Origin: Eucalyptus grandis
Taxonomy: Eukaryota; Streptophyta; Magnoliopsida; Myrtales; Myrtaceae
Reading direction: 5' to 3'
DNA length: 64,000 nucleotides
Assembly (NCBI RefSeq): GCF_016545825.1
Contig: NC_052621.1
Location: 10,626,199-10,690,198, forward strand
Part shown: positions 38,295 to 51,757 of the stretch, piece after piece
How the letters are laid out: each line of letters begins with the position of its first letter
Position numbering within the stretch: position 1 is the stretch's first letter
Notes under the pieces: generated by a model
Databases searched by the model: none
What the model was told of the DNA's origin: nothing
The model's input: the letters and a program-made list of their open reading frames with translations, nothing else
Translations under genes and position numbers: made by a program

Positions 38295-38783
38295 ATGCAG
38301 ATGCAACTGGTGCAGCAGCAGCGGCGGCGGCAGCAGCTACGACGGAGCTTATGCAGACAAGGCCTCCGGCTCCGCTCGATCCTCTTGCACTCGCTCTGGA
38401 TCACCGTGGTCGGTGTCTTCCTCTTTCGCCTCGCCACCGCCAACACTCAGAGCATCGTTTATGTGAAGATATTCGCCGTCTCTGGTGTCGCGTTAGCAAC
38501 AGTCCCCTGGATGATACAGCTTCTAGTCACAACAGCTATCATCTTGCTCTATAATGCAGGAGGCCGCAATCTCCTGTGGATCGTGCAATCAGGACTCGAG
38601 GAGGAGAAACCATGTGACGAAGGCTCGACGAGAGGAAGAGTTTTGATTCAGACGCGCAGCGGTACTGAACAGCCAAGGGATCATTGGCCTTCGAGGTATA
38701 AAACTTACGACGGCTCTCGCATGCTGGTCCGAGTTGATGGGAGAGCTGCTGGTCCTCAACTGCAGAGAAACAGAACTGTTTGA
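38295..38783 (+). CDS. Unrecognised two-helix membrane protein (162 aa, single exon)
   Basis: I do not recognise the family. The frame opens MQMQLVQQQRRRQQ, a Gln/Arg-rich basic head. A hydrophobic segment follows at about 28-48 (SILLHSLWITVVGVFLFRLA) and a second at about 55-88 (VYVKIFAVSGVALATV, then IQLLVTTAIILLY). The C-terminal half is hydrophilic with SRYKTYDGSRMLVRVDG. Composition, a GC-richer body than its flanks and a clean stop argue for a real gene rather than a chance frame. Two ATGs three codons apart could start it; the first is listed. By topology both ends could face the cytosol. A possible poly(A) signal AATAAA lies far downstream at 39293-39298. It converges with the hydrolase gene. 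Confidence 0.6.
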   Translation: MQMQLVQQQRRRQQLRRSLCRQGLRLRSILLHSLWITVVGVFLFRLATANTQSIVYVKIFAVSGVALATVPWMIQLLVTTAIILLYNAGGRNLLWIVQSGLEEEKPCDEGSTRGRVLIQTRSGTEQPRDHWPSRYKTYDGSRMLVRVDGRAAGPQLQRNRTV

Positions 38784-39566
38784 CCTAAATGGAGTAGTTT
38801 CCGTGTTTTCATGCTTGCCACCGAACAGCTAGTCGAAGCGATCCGACCAGGGTATGTAGCAAGAAGCGACATTTTGTTAAGCTTAAATCTTTGTGAATAA
38901 TTAGATGTAGATGATGTTTTTCGAAGCAGACTGTATATTTACTCCTGTCTCTCCAGAAAGAAAGAACTGCATTGCCCCCCATTTACCGGATTATGCTCAT
39001 TTCCGAGCAAAGAAAGTCTCACGTAAGATCAGCGTTACACCGTCAACCAGTGTTCATTCCCTGCAATGTATAAACAGGTTAAAGCAAAACATGAATGATC
39101 CAAGGATGCAACTCCAACTTAACCTCAATAAATCACAACTGGTAATCCGGCAGGGAGGATATAGAATACACATATATGTGAGAGGAAATAAACCAAGTCC
39201 GCATGGAGCAACTCAACCAGACAATTATCGATGGTACCTATGTTTTTTTTGCCACAATGGTCCAGAGAAATCGGGGAAGTGATGGTGATATGAATAAATA
39301 GAACATCAAAATTTGCACAGAAGTAAACACTGCTTCAGCAGTTCAAATCAGAGGAACTTGAACTACTCGGCCAACTTCAAGAACAAGAGAACAAATTCTA
39401 ATTTATCTATCGATATCTCCATCTGAACTCAGCAAGAGTGCTATCCTATGACAGCCTAAGACGAGAGTCAAAAGACGTGAAGTCTGCAATTTCATCTTTC
39501 TAAGAAAACCCCGTATATCTTATATGTACATGGTAATTCTCCCTTGTATCGTAAGCTGATCGTCAA

Positions 39567-42500
39567 TCACTCGGTGGCGACGTCAACGAGAAGAATGTCT
39601 TCCTGCTCTGCCATCTTCTCATCCCTCTGAGTTAGATCAGCTTCAGGATTATTGGTAAGGGGGCCTTGTGGGGTTCCGAAAAGTGTAGTGAATATCTGTC
39701 TGTGGCATTCATCGCAGAAGTATAAATAGGTAAAATGACCCTGATATGGGAGCTTATGAACTGCAGCCCCTGGCAGGACGCGGTGCACAAAATCAGTCAT
39801 TGCTGGTGGAACCACTTTATCATCCATTCCCTAATGAGCAGCAAACAATTGAAAAATATAAGAGGAAAAAAAAAAGGAAAAAGTCATATAAGAACCATTG
39901 CTCCGAAGTACTAATTATAAGAATCAAATGTTGTTATATTCTAGAAGTCTCTTATTTAAATAGTTTTCCCCCTTTCCTACGATCATCAATGACAAATGAT
40001 GTATGATCCTACCAGTAATCTCTTCCAAGAGGATGACAAAGTCTCCTTTAAAATTTAACTATTAACCCAGGCATAAAAATCGAGTAAATATAAAGCAACA
40101 ATAGAGAATGCAATCACTAGATATTGCCAACAGAACGACCCGAATAAATGAACATTGAATGCATTTCTGTAAACTTATTACGGCCATGAGGACATAACAT
40201 ATTCAAGGTATGCATGACAAACCTGCCATATATGTATTGGCCCAAGATAGCCTGTGTATTCTGGCTCTTTTTCACTGAGTAGAGAAATCAGCCATTTGAG
40301 CCAATTCAAAACACCTTTACCTCGACGTTTCTTCTGTAACTTGAGATCTCCCAAGCTAAAACCCCAGTCTGACACCTGTAATGCAGCTTCTTCAACAAAA
40401 GGTTTCACATGCCCCTGCCTAATTGATTCTTCGACATCCCTTTGCCAGAACTCCTCATATAACGGATCTTCTATCAATGCTCTGTCCTAAATAATTTGGC
40501 AGAATTCAATTGATAACATCAAATTGTTTGGCATCATGGAACATTGAAATCAGGGAGAGATCATGACTGGACTAACGCCAGTGACTAAGAGTATTATGAA
40601 AGATAAACAAACAGCTAAAGCTGATGGTATGACAAATTATCAAGTTCTGCATGCAATTCCATTATTCATTTCAGAACTCTATAATCATGTTCACACCTCA
40701 CAATTTGAATGGGCTATTGGAAAACCATGGGGCCAAGGTGCAATAGTGGAAAAGTGACAGATCATAGTCAACTCTTTGCCTGTAAAATGACATCCAACCT
40801 AAATCCTCACAGATCATTACCACTGAAAAGAATTTATAAGAGTTTTCCATCAAAAGTCAGTCTCTTAATCAAATGCTGAATGTTTCTGAGCCATGATGAA
40901 GAATTATGTGATTGATGACTATAATCTAGTCACACCCAAAAGCTACCAATCCGTAATAATTGCAATATGGAAATTTAAAGCAGTAACAGAAGTTTCTACT
41001 GAGGGAAAACCAAAGAAAATTTGCAAAAAAAAAACAATCAGTTGTCAGAATCAAGTGACTTACCCTATTTTCAAGTGATAATGACAGCCACTTATCAATC
41101 TGACCATGCCTTCCAGACAAAAAGCTCCGATGATAAAAAAAAGAAAGAAATCTTGGTAATCTTCTTGCTAAAAAGAAAAGGAATTTTCTTCTGCGTGTCC
41201 ACTGGTTCCAGGTTCTATATCTCTCCTCCCTGGTCATTAGAGGGTCATATGGATTGACCATGGGGGCAAACATGGCAGCTCCTGCATATCAGGTAAAAGG
41301 GGAATTGATAGTACTTTTCAGCAAACGCACCAAGGGTAGTCCATCAGTTTTCCTAAAGATCTGCAATCTTCTCAAAACTAGTGCTTATCCAAGAACCCAC
41401 GTTTTGATAGGAGTTAGAGAGTTGAAAAAGAAAAAGTGGGGAAGACATGACAAAAAGAATGAAGAAGGAAATGATGTACCTGCAACTCTGCCAGGAATGT
41501 ACCTCAGTGATGCCCACGCGTGCATACTTCCACTGGAATATCCCAACACCCAGAACTTGTCATTGACTCCTAAGGCATTTGCTAAAAGAGAAATATCCCA
41601 TGCTGACGATTCAAGGTTTCTATGCGGATGAGAATCACTCTCACCAAAACCAGGCAGATCATATGTTATTAATCGAATGCCAAACTCCTCCAGTAATGAA
41701 GACTTAAGTCCCGGTACACCTATTAAATTCAAATAATCCGAAATCTAAGGGCTACTAAAGAGATTCCAAACTAACTAGAAAAGAATTGAAATGACATGAG
41801 TGCAGAAACTGAAGAATCCCACCTGCGAGTCGAGAGGAGAGAAATGGGTGTGGAAATATTATTGTAAACCTAGCTTCATCAGGTGGAATACCATGCTCTT
41901 TATAAGCTATGTATCTGCCATCTGGAAGCAATATGCGGCTAGCACTTGGAGGATGTAAGAATACTTTCTTCGCCAAAGGCACAGAAGCTTTAGGTTTGAT
42001 ATACACACTCAATGCTGCAATTTGTTGACCATAAGACTACAATTACCAAAGGAACACTAAAACAGAAAGAAAACGGTACAAGAAAGTAGTCTAATCAGAA
42101 ATGCTCTCAGAACAGTAAAGTCCATGCCAAAAGAATGTGGGTGAGATCAATTTGCATCATGAAGAAACAGTTTGCAAGCGCTTGCAGAACATTCCTCAAA
42201 CCATACTGAGACTACTCTTGCTTTATTATGACACATTTCCAACTCAAGTGTTCTCACTGGAGTAAATCCAATCCCATCGATAAGTTGGTACTAGCATTTG
42301 TAACCTGGTAACTCACTTTAAGTGTCCCTTTGACATAGGTGCAATTCAGTCCACTTTTCCACACAGGAACATTAAATCTTAAAAGCTGAACTTCCAATTA
42401 ATTTTTTGTCTGGTTGCAAACATCCCATTTCCTAACATTCTTAAAATGGAAGAGAAAGTTATGCTCGTCTGATACTCCAATTCACTAATTTCGTTCTTCC

Positions 42501-43482
42501 AAGAAAAGTGAAATCTTTGCCAGTTGTGCCTTGGGAGTGTGCGATTTGTAATCTTGCCCATGGCATCTATCTCCTCAAAAGTTCAATAAAAAATAGGTAA
42601 AGTACATATGCAGTGTACCTAATTTAATGTTCCTGTATATAAATTTCATGACAAAACTCAAAGCACGTACTGAAAAGGAAGATTGATCCAGCTGCACATC
42701 ATTCAGTCTCCGGTCACTCGTTTCACCTCTCCGCATTGTGATTCTTAAGACTTAAGTGAATGAAGCAAAAACTGAACAAAGCCAATATCTCAAGAGACCA
42801 CGCTAGCAACATACACCACTAACAATCAAAAGCCTGGGAGAGCAATGAGAGGAGAGTCAACGCTTGAACGAAAGATTGCCCCATGATTACGACCATTCAT
42901 TAACTCGGGAGGTTTCGATTGAATGGATCCGAATTCATCAACAACAAAGCCAAAAAGGACTGGATTCAGAGCACTGAAAGAAGAGTCAAGCGCTCGAATT
43001 CTCCAATTTCTCATTCTCAGAAAGATCAAACAATAGTCAAAAAAGCTCATAAGGGGTCAACGACACCGATACACAGATGTGACGATGCATTTCTCAATCA
43101 AACAACTTCCTTGCTCGAACCAGGAACCCGGAGAGAGAATCACCAACCAACCTGCGACGGCGAAGAGGGAGACGAACAGCACGACCGACCAGACGTGCGT
43201 CGGATCCTTGTCCTCGGGCAAGTACTCGTTCAGGCGCTTCACCCTCGCGAACGCCCTCCCGCACGGGCCCCGGAGCCTGCCCGCGACATACGAGTCCCTC
43301 CCGAAGTACCTGGCGAGGAAGGAGTTCTCGTTGCCGAGGGTCTGCCGCACGATGTCCCGGCAGCCCCTGGCCAGCTCCACGCACATCTCCGCCGCCCCTC
43401 TCGCGAACTCCCTCGCGTGGTCCATGGTGCCCCCGACCCCTCCGGCGCTGCCGTCCCGGAACGCGCCGGCGGCCGAACTCAT
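39567..43482 (-). CDS. Membrane-anchored alpha/beta hydrolase (6 exons, 502 aa)
   Basis: Exons, in gene order, are 43482-43152, 42014-41823, 41719-41480, 41281-41064, 40486-40223 and 39830-39567. They join with consistent phase into 503 codons. The N-terminal 90 residues are specific to this plant subfamily and end in one hydrophobic helix, VWSVVLFVSLFAVAALSVYI, at about 97-116. The hydrolase fold follows: LPDGRYIAYKEHG, TYDLPGFGESD, the nucleophile elbow GYSSGS (Ser236), an insert lid rich in Arg/Lys (RRRKFLFFLARRL), the acid loop GMDDKVVPP (Asp418 or Asp419) and the catalytic His447 in YQGHFTY. All three catalytic residues are present, so it is probably active. The substrate is unknown; similar Arabidopsis proteins are uncharacterised. 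A CT microsatellite sits just before the ATG. The upstream in-frame ATG at 43563 would translate the microsatellite and is less likely. Confidence 0.92.

Positions 43483-43487
<5 letters not shown>

Positions 43488-43527
<40 letters not shown>
43488..43527. repeat. (CT)n microsatellite in the hydrolase 5' leader
   Basis: About 20 CT units end six bases before the start codon of the minus-strand hydrolase gene, where they read as GA repeats in the 5' UTR. A second GA run lies at about 43753-43773. GAGA tracts near plant start sites are recognised by BBR/BPC factors; that role here is inference. Confidence 0.85.
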
Positions 43528-43529
<2 letters not shown>

Positions 43530-44596
43530 CCTCCGTCCCCCGACCCAGTTCAGTTCGAAGCAAACCCAGAACCCATCTTAGTCAAAGAGGACGAGGGCAG
43601 GGCTGGATCTGCCAATCTGGCAACGGTGGTAGGCGGTGGTTGAGTTGGCCTGGAAAGGCTGGAAAGGAGGAGGAAATGGGCCGAGAAAGGGGGAGCGAGT
43701 CAAGCAGAGAGGGAGCAGCGTCTTTATGGGGATTGGAAAGGGAGGCGCACCCCGAGAGAGAGAGAGAGAGAGAGTTGAGAGTTGCTATCAATGAGCACTG
43801 CTGCGTAACCGCTGCTTCTCCGCCATGAACGGCATATTGTCAAAGCTTTCGGGAGAAGGTCTTCCTTTATTTTTCCATCGTTTTCCTGGAGCTTTTCCCT
43901 TTCCCGGTTTTGGAATTTTTCTTGAGTGGGACGCGTCCTTGATTCTCTGTCGATCCACCGGCCACTGAATTCCACTGAAAAAGATGTGCAATGAGAAAAT
44001 CTGACCTTGATTTCTATAATTTCACATACTGAACTTTCATTTTTATGTTTTTGTGTTTTTTTTTCGGTTTTTTTAATTGAGCATAGTTCCAAACTGAAAC
44101 CGGAAGCTATTTGACATTCTAAAGGTTGGAAATTAATTTTGACAAATAGATTCTAGATTTCTTAATAAGCGTGTAAATTGATACCACCAAATGAAATTCA
44201 AGTAGACTCTAGAACTAATCTAAAACTTAACTAGATACGTTTCAAATTTCAATTTATACAAATAGGTTTCAAATTTCAAATTAAGAAAGCGGCTCAAACG
44301 GGTTGATTCCAAGTTTTAAAGTGGAATCTAGACCAATCTCGAAATCGCTCACCTTTAGACACAGCTATAAAGCGATTTTCTCACATGGTACTCAATTAAT
44401 CTTGAATTTCAGCCAAAGTACACCAATTTTGTAAAAAGAAATGAAAAATTCCATAAATTAAATATTTAAAATAAAAAAATTTATAACTTAATGCAAATTT
44501 CAGTAAATATGAACATATTTTGGACATATCATTCAAAAAAAAAAAAAAAAAAACTTAGGGAGCACCATTTAATCTGAGCAATTATTTGATAATGAT

Positions 44597-45172
44597 TAGA
44601 GATGAACAGTTTCAGATTTCATACATGTTTTACCTAAAACTTGGAATCTACCTATTAAAATAAGTTTATCATTTTTTAGAATTTGAAACATACCATGTAT
44701 AACATAGAACCTATAACCTATCTTGTTTGGGATCGGTTTTAGGATCTACCTAAATTCCACCCATATAATTAATTGAACGATTGCAATAAATCAAAATATT
44801 TAATGAGCACCACATGTTGCTATAATTCATTAATTATAACATTGTCTTTAAAAGTTAAGAGTCTCAGTCATAAAATTGAAGTTTGAAGTTCAAACTGGTG
44901 CTTTATGATTATACATCTATCATCGAACGATATAAAATATTATAAGATTGTGTAAAGATATAAACTAATAAAAACATTAAAACTTGTTCCAAATTCTAAG
45001 TTACAGGTTATAAGTTTTTAATCAAAATAACTTGTAATCTATTTACTGAAACATGTTTATTATTTTTTGAAACTTAAAACCTATCATACACACCTTAGAA
45101 CTTAGAATCTATAAGTTCTCACAATCCGTTATCGGATTCTACGTTCTATTCTAAAATCATATTTATTCCTAA
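44597..45172. mobile_element. hAT-like nonautonomous element, copy B
   Basis: The ends TAGAGATGAACAGTTTC and TTTATTCCTAA are degenerate versions of the copy C ends. Shared internal blocks include ACCTAAAAC, ATTAATTGAACGATTGCAAT, GAGTCTCAGTCATAAAAT, ATATTATAAGATTGTGT and ACATTAAAACTTGTTC. There is no coding capacity. A related fragment with phrases such as GATTCCAAGTTTTAAAGTGG lies just upstream (44200-44360). Confidence 0.75.
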
Positions 45173-47912
45173 CGAAGATAGTTCGATTTAAAATCTCACA
45201 ATCAAAATCGGATCCCATGCACCACCTTCCGTCGAATCACTATATAAAAAAATATTTCCATTAGTCATTTTTATCTGCTGGGTGTCTTAACAATTATCGC
45301 TGCCTTGACACGAGAAAGTGCGTGGGATTAATTAATTTTATCTTAAAAAGAAAAGAAATGAATTTACTCTTTTGTCGCAGACTGGGAAAAAGACCGAACG
45401 GAATTATGGTCGCGGGTCTGGTGCACTGGCAGTGGCAGGGTGGGCGGCTCAGGATGACGTGGCCGCTGAGGATCTTTACGGCCATGACTTCGCCACGTGG
45501 CGACGATCGTGCGGGAGGGGGCAGCGAAATTGTCGCGCCGGCGCCGTTGTTTGAGAGTGAACGGTTTCAATGGTTAATCCAGTTATTTGGAGCCACTCTG
45601 TCAATGTTTCGGAATTTATCGGGACAGAACAGTTCTTTTTTCTCTTTTTTTTTCTATTTTAATTAAACAAAATAAAAGTGAATGCAATAACCAAAATTTG
45701 CATTTGTCAGTAATAATACATATTGAATACGTAAAATAAAATAAATAAAAATCTCAATACACGCAATCACGATTTATCAATTTATAGTCCAATTCTTCGA
45801 TTTCATATTCAGTTCTTATTTAAAAATTGAGAATCAAACCACATAGTATTTATTCCAACGGAGAGTCGGATTGGTAACTGCGTAAATCTGAAGCCAGACT
45901 GATATTTTATGGCCAATTCTATAGCGATCTATGCTCACCCCTAATTTATCGTCTCCGCGCAAACTGCTGCGGTCAACGACGAGTCGTCCTGAATCCTGAT
46001 TGGCTGACTTTGACGGAGGATGGGGTTGGCCGAGGACAGACGCGATGGGGTCCCACTTTCTTCCTTATTCCACCCTCCTTATTTTTCCTTCTCTCTCTCT
46101 TTTTAATCACTTTTGGTTGGAATAATGATGCGAGCACGTTGACTGATGACTAATGTAATTGTACTGCAATGGGTACATCTCTTTTTCGTTAAACCACCTT
46201 AGATTGAATAGTCCGTAGCCCTAAATAATTGGACAAAGCATATGAATACATTTTGATAGCGAGGTGAATTGAACATATGCCGCATCTTTGATCCTTGTAG
46301 ATAAATTTATTTCTTAACATCAAATTAGAACTTACAAAATTTGAACATTCTAAAAAACTGAGAATAGCCTATTACCATTTACCAGCCATCACCAACCCCA
46401 TTCATCCCCTATAGACATTATCATACTACTCACCTCATTCGAAGGTAACTTTTGGTCCGCGACTTTTCTCCCGTAATTATCCGTTCATTTACATGCATGC
46501 GCCCCCACACATTTCTGTTTAGCAATGGTAATTGTATAATCCAATCCGCATTTCGGGATGCTGCAAAAACTTTTCAAGACGAGAAAATCAATACTAGCCA
46601 TGAAGAGCAACCGATCTGATGAACGGTCCCGACCCATCGTCATCATTTCCGAAATTGTCCCATTCTCAAGTGCGTTCACCAACTTTAATCGGAGAAGAAA
46701 GGAAGTCAAACCTATCATTCCTAATTCTTTGCGAGCTACTGTCGCCGTCGCTCGTCTTGCTACGAGAAGTGGGTCCACGAATGCTTCCCATCCCATTATC
46801 AAAAAGCTTGGAGTGGGACGAAGGGCACATCGTATCGTCACGTCCGTGGCGGTAACGAGTGTAATAATTCAGTCCGAGACAGCTCGAGCAAATAATCACA
46901 CACGAGAGTACGCACGGCACATGGGCTCTCAGTCCTTTAGCCCCGAGTGGCCTCAATAATGGGTGGTCCATCCCTACCTAACCACGCAGTTTTCGCACCA
47001 TCGGTGAATATTCTGCCAAAATTATGCAGACACACCACCCCCACCACCACCGCCCCCGCCGCCCCCCACCACCCCCCACTCAATCCACATGCTTGCAAAG
47101 TCCCAAGTTATCCAAATCAAACAACTTGGACAACAACTGGAGCAGCTTCCTCAGGTTTGCTCACATGCCACCTTTCGTGGCTGAAGTTTCGCCCGGAACC
47201 GGGTACATTTTCTAGGCCAAAGTGACGATGAGATCAGTCACAACCTTCGGACCTACTCGTGATTGCACACGCAACACATGCATTATAATCGCAGTGTATC
47301 GATGGGGAAGAGTTTAGGGAAAACTAAAAAGCAAAGCCCTATATAGCACCTCCCTTTTTAGGCATCGGCTCTTGACATGCGAGAATAATGGATAAGAGAA
47401 AAGATTAACAGATGAAGGGAAATAGTTTGAGACGAAAGATATTTCCGGCATAATCCACCTTCTGGAAGCAGATTTTACCACCACAAACACCTTTCAATTT
47501 CCCTGTCGCTAGTCTCACACCTAAATCCATTGCATATAACTCTGATCCACTCCACATATTACCTTGGAGTACATCCAGAATCTGAAGAGGAAACTGACGT
47601 TTCCCTTTCCCATCTCTTTTCTTCCTAACTTGGATTTACCAAAACGAGATATAGGTACTAACAAAAACTGTATGTCATACCATTCACCTTTTACTAGTGT
47701 ACCTGTGATTGCGAAAGTAGCTAAGAAATTGAAAACTAAGGCAACTTTCAGTTTTCAGAATTTACAATTCAGCCCATCAACATATCAGCAGTGAAGTATA
47801 ACGCCTTCTACCCATGTCCTATTCACAATTTTGGATCTTCCCATGCCAATGTTTCCTCGACAGTCAGAGAAACCTAAGATCTATGGATTCTATACATTCT
47901 TTTCACGTAGCA
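45173..47912. other. Intergenic, mostly unexplained
   Basis: A likely hAT-type end, GCTCACCCCTAATTT, occurs near 45933-45947. Overlapping open frames of 100-133 codons on both strands at 46480-46970 have no recognisable domain. A C-rich CCACCACC stretch lies at 47030-47075. The last part should hold the 3' UTR of the minus-strand RBR gene. Confidence 0.45.
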
Positions 47913-50900
47913 TCAGTACCTTCGGCGACCATCACGAATAATATTCCGCTCATTCCAGATTGGGCAGGAGCATGTTGCTTTCTTATTCCTCCACTCAGCT
48001 CCACAGGTATAGCAGAACTCATGTCCGCATCTACAATTTATGAAGGCAATCAATTGCAATCCAAATTTCGGAATTAAACAACTAAGTTGGCAAGACAGAA
48101 TTATACAATTAGAAAATCATAGAAAAAATTGGACAGCACAAAATTTAACGAGTGGAAAGATCTATAACATGTCCTGGGCAGTATACCAGAAGAAGTCCTA
48201 GTTGTTTCTGGCCAACTCCAAAAGCAGTCCAGCCTGCTGGTGAGCTATGAACTCAGACAAAAGATCTGGGGCAACCCACACCAACAGACCTAACTAAAAA
48301 TGTGAAGTTCACCCAAGGACCAAAACCCGAACTGAAAATCTCAAGTTCATTCTGAGATGAGATTTCCAAATTAAAGTGTGCAGAAAACATCCTAACGAAG
48401 AATAGAGCCCAGCTGACTGAGTGTAGGATCACATATCAAGTGTCAACGGTGAGAAAGGCAAATGAGGTTAAAGAACAGGGAAAAACCTGCACGTGATGTG
48501 ATAGCAACCTTCAGCCAGTTCAACCAGATTTTTGCACTTCACACACTCACGCCACAGTCTCTTCCTTGCGAGAGACTTCAGCTGTGCATCTCCAGCAGTC
48601 GCAGTAGCACTCGACATCTGGTACTCATAGCAGGTCATGTTATAATGCCAGGGGACTTTGCAGTCAACACAGAAGAAGAATTGGCATTTCATGCAATTTC
48701 TAGCTCTGCTACGTTCAGCTCCAACAAAAGCACTTCTGGAATATTCTAAAACCTCTTGTTTTGACATTAAAGTGGAACACCTGGGATTTGGACAGTAGAC
48801 TCTCTCTGTCACAGGAACAGATGCTTCTTTCATCCGTTGGCTCATAATTGAAATAACGTTTGGTTCCAGAAACCCACCACAGCTATCAATCTTCACCTCA
48901 GAGTTACAACCATCATGAGGACATGTAATCATCACTCCATCCAGCAACTTTGCTTCCACATGCCTCTTCATGCAAGTAAAGCAATACCTATGCAGACATT
49001 CCTCAACTGAAAACATTTCAGTGACACTTTTATCTTCAAAACATATAACACAAGTTTCCTTCAAGCTCTTCCCATGGTTAGTCTCCTCAGGCCATGAGAT
49101 CTGAGAAACAATAGCATCTCTTGCTAGTTTATATGCATATTTACTATCATTTGGCCCCACCAGGGTTGCACCAAACTGCGTTAACTTCTTTTGGAGCATG
49201 GTAACCTCATTCAATGGTGCAGCAATCTTGCTTTGTCTGGGCAATTGGATGCCTCTGACCTGTCGTTATTGCTGATTATCAGGATTGATTACATAAAGAA
49301 AAAATGAAAAATAAAAACATGTAACCAAAGTTTCAGTAGTACATTCAATTTCTGAAGTATGTGGATAACGATAGGAGTTATAAATGAAAAATAGCATGAG
49401 AATGACACCTCCAATGAACAAACCAGAAGAGGACAACTGCAGAGCATCATGAGCAAAATAATGAAAATGCCATCTGAAACTTGAGGAGCAAACAACATCA
49501 ATATATATTTGCAATTTTGCATCGAAGTGAACTTTAAAGAGCACACAATCAACATCGACGAAGCCGATTAAAACTTTCTATTTTTCCCTCTACAGGAGGC
49601 TGCAAAAACAGATGGGGTTGTATAAAGTGAAGATAATTTACAAGGTTTGCGAATTGAAAGTAGAAGCAAACCCTTGGTCAAAGCATCGCTTGATCAAAAT
49701 CCAATGATAGACAAGTCATACCTACCAGCAAATTCTAATAGCAATTTAATGTACATCAAAAAGAACTGACGTACTTAAAAGATCGAACAAAAAATTTCAT
49801 GCCATATGGTTGTTGCTATTTACTCCAAATAAACAATTTCATCAGAAGTGTGATACTTTCTGGTAAGTAGATCAATAGTAACTCCCTTGACAGAAAAAGA
49901 TAGAGCACCACAGTATCAGATGGGCAATCAGGTTACATTTGCGGAATATTGGTGACAGAAGTGTTTTGGTTCTCTGTAGTGAAATGAGTCATCATCATAT
50001 ACAGAATGGAGCAAATGCTTCTAAGGCTGCCGGAAAGAGCTGATGCAACCATGTGGACCTAGAGGCTATTACCTTGCAATATAGAGCATCATTGCTCTCC
50101 TTAGCAGAACAGATGTCAGTTTCTCACCATAAGATATCCCATTTCAAAAACAAAGTATTTAACTAACCATCTTAAAGTGATGAAGGGAGCAATGAAGCAC
50201 CAAGCTTTATGACATTAGCCAGTTGAGATAGTTCCATACTTATAGATATTTGTCTAGCATATTCGCATTCCACCAATAAGAATAACATTCAGAGTATCAT
50301 TACTAAGGGAAGAACTAGAAACAGTCTAGAGGAAAGTAAGGTAATTGTGCAGAATTAGCTCTAACGATTCACCAAGAAATGCATCGCATTTGGGAATACT
50401 TCTTCTTCGGATGGAGGATACTAAACAACTCATGCCAAAACTCCAATTTCTGGAACCAGAAAGATCACTTTGTTTACAACCCCTGCCTTTTTCTCCTTTG
50501 CAACATAGGGCGAAAAACTATGGTCGGATAAAAAATGAAAGTCCCTCATCAACCAAACAGTAACAATTTACCAACTTAATTATTAGCAACTTTTAATACC
50601 TTGCTTAATGCCTATTACTGTACAAAAATACTAGTCAGCATCACCAGACCATTTCCGTTTCCCTAAAAACCGAGCCTAAGTAATCATGCATTACAAGTTA
50701 GAACAACGCATCAGATGCTCAAACCAGTCAGGATGAACCGACAGCTTAGTGAATGCACCAAAACTATGAGCAAAACGCGATTTTTCATGGGAAAAGACAG
50801 ACTCCAATGCCAAGGGTTGTCGAAACATACGTAGTTATACAGCCTAACATCGCTGATCAATACGTTAAGCCTCTTCAAATCCAGGCAAACCGCAGCATGA

Positions 50901-51355
50901 AGCCCTTGGACTAAGGCCTCAATCTCAGCTTCCAAGTCGCTGACCAAAACGTCGTTGATCAAAGGCTTCTTCAGCTCGATGATCACGTTGTCCTTGAAAT
51001 CGCACACAGCCACCCCAAGCCCGGCCACCACGACCTTCTCGTCCTTAATCCACTCCTCGCTCACCAAACCCTTGACGTGAACCCTGAAACACTCGCCACT
51101 ACTCGCGGACGACGACGACGACGATGCAGCAGAGGAGAGGCAACCGGCCTGGAACGGCTTGTGATACTCGTCGCCGTAGTTTCGCCACTCTTCCTCAGGG
51201 ATGCCGACGATCTCGGCGGCGAACCTCATGTCGTGAACCCGACGGTCCAAGTCCTGCCTCATCCGCCGGAACTCCGCCTCGCAGTGCTCGCGATCCTGGC
51301 GCTCCTGCGCGTACCTCTCCATCTCGTCCAGCATCAGAGCGGTCGCCAGCGACCG

Positions 51356-51388
<33 letters not shown>

Positions 51389-51582
51389 TCCGACCAACCA
51401 GGCGCCGTCTGCGGCCGCCGGGGGGGACCCCGACGCCGAGGGGCGGGAAGGCGAGAGGAAGCGCGGACGGCTTCCATCATCTGGAGTTGGAAGGCGTAGT
51501 CGGCGTCGGAGTCAAGGGCTCGGGACGCGACGATCTCCCGGCGCTGCTCGGCGACGGCGGCCTCGAGGTCTCCGCCTTCCAT
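47913..51582 (-). CDS. RBR-type E3 ubiquitin ligase with RNase H-like domain (3 exons, frame break in exon 1)
   Basis: Exons, in gene order, are 51582-50831, 49259-48487 and 48030-47913. The N-terminus MEGGDLEAA and DADYAFQLQMMEAV match the plant family start, then the frame must shift by one base in the GC-rich stretch 51420-51470 (a G7 run is at 51420-51426) to reach SLATALMLDEMERYAQ. An RNase H-like (RVT_3) part follows (VAVCDFKDNVIIEL, EIEALVQGLHAAV). RING1 starts CVICFEDKSVTEMFS and continues HRYCFTCM and CPHDGC. IBR contains CPNPRCSTLMS and CMKCQFFFCVDC. RING2 contains CVKCKNLVELAEGCYHITC, whose AEGC Cys is the expected thioester-forming residue, and ends CGHEFCYTCGAEW. It should transfer ubiquitin through that Cys. 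The total of 1643 nt is one short of a multiple of three, consistent with a single lost base. Confidence 0.88.
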
Positions 51583-51757
51583 TTTCTCGAGCCGGCGAAA
51601 GACTTTCCTGCGTTTTCTCGCGGGCGGATTGCGGGAAAGTGTGCGGGAAAGTAGCAGTGTATTTTCTCGGAGGTGGAGGGAAGATCGCGTTTTCGTCGCC
51701 TCTGTTACAAACGGAAGAGAGGAGTAGCGTTCCCCCTATGGAGGTAAATGGATGTTG

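Noticed and set aside
42919..43828. Long plus-strand frames of 220-249 codons
   Set aside because: They are antisense to hydrolase exon 1 and cross the CT microsatellite, giving Ser-Leu repeats. The minus strand carries the conserved protein.
46480..46970. Overlapping 100-133 codon frames on both strands
   Set aside because: No motif, no splice context and several equally long competing frames. Kept only as unexplained DNA.
51077..51654. Plus-strand Arg-rich frames of 140-176 codons
   Set aside because: They are antisense shadows of the GC-rich RBR exon 1, with arginine runs from the GTCGCC repeat.
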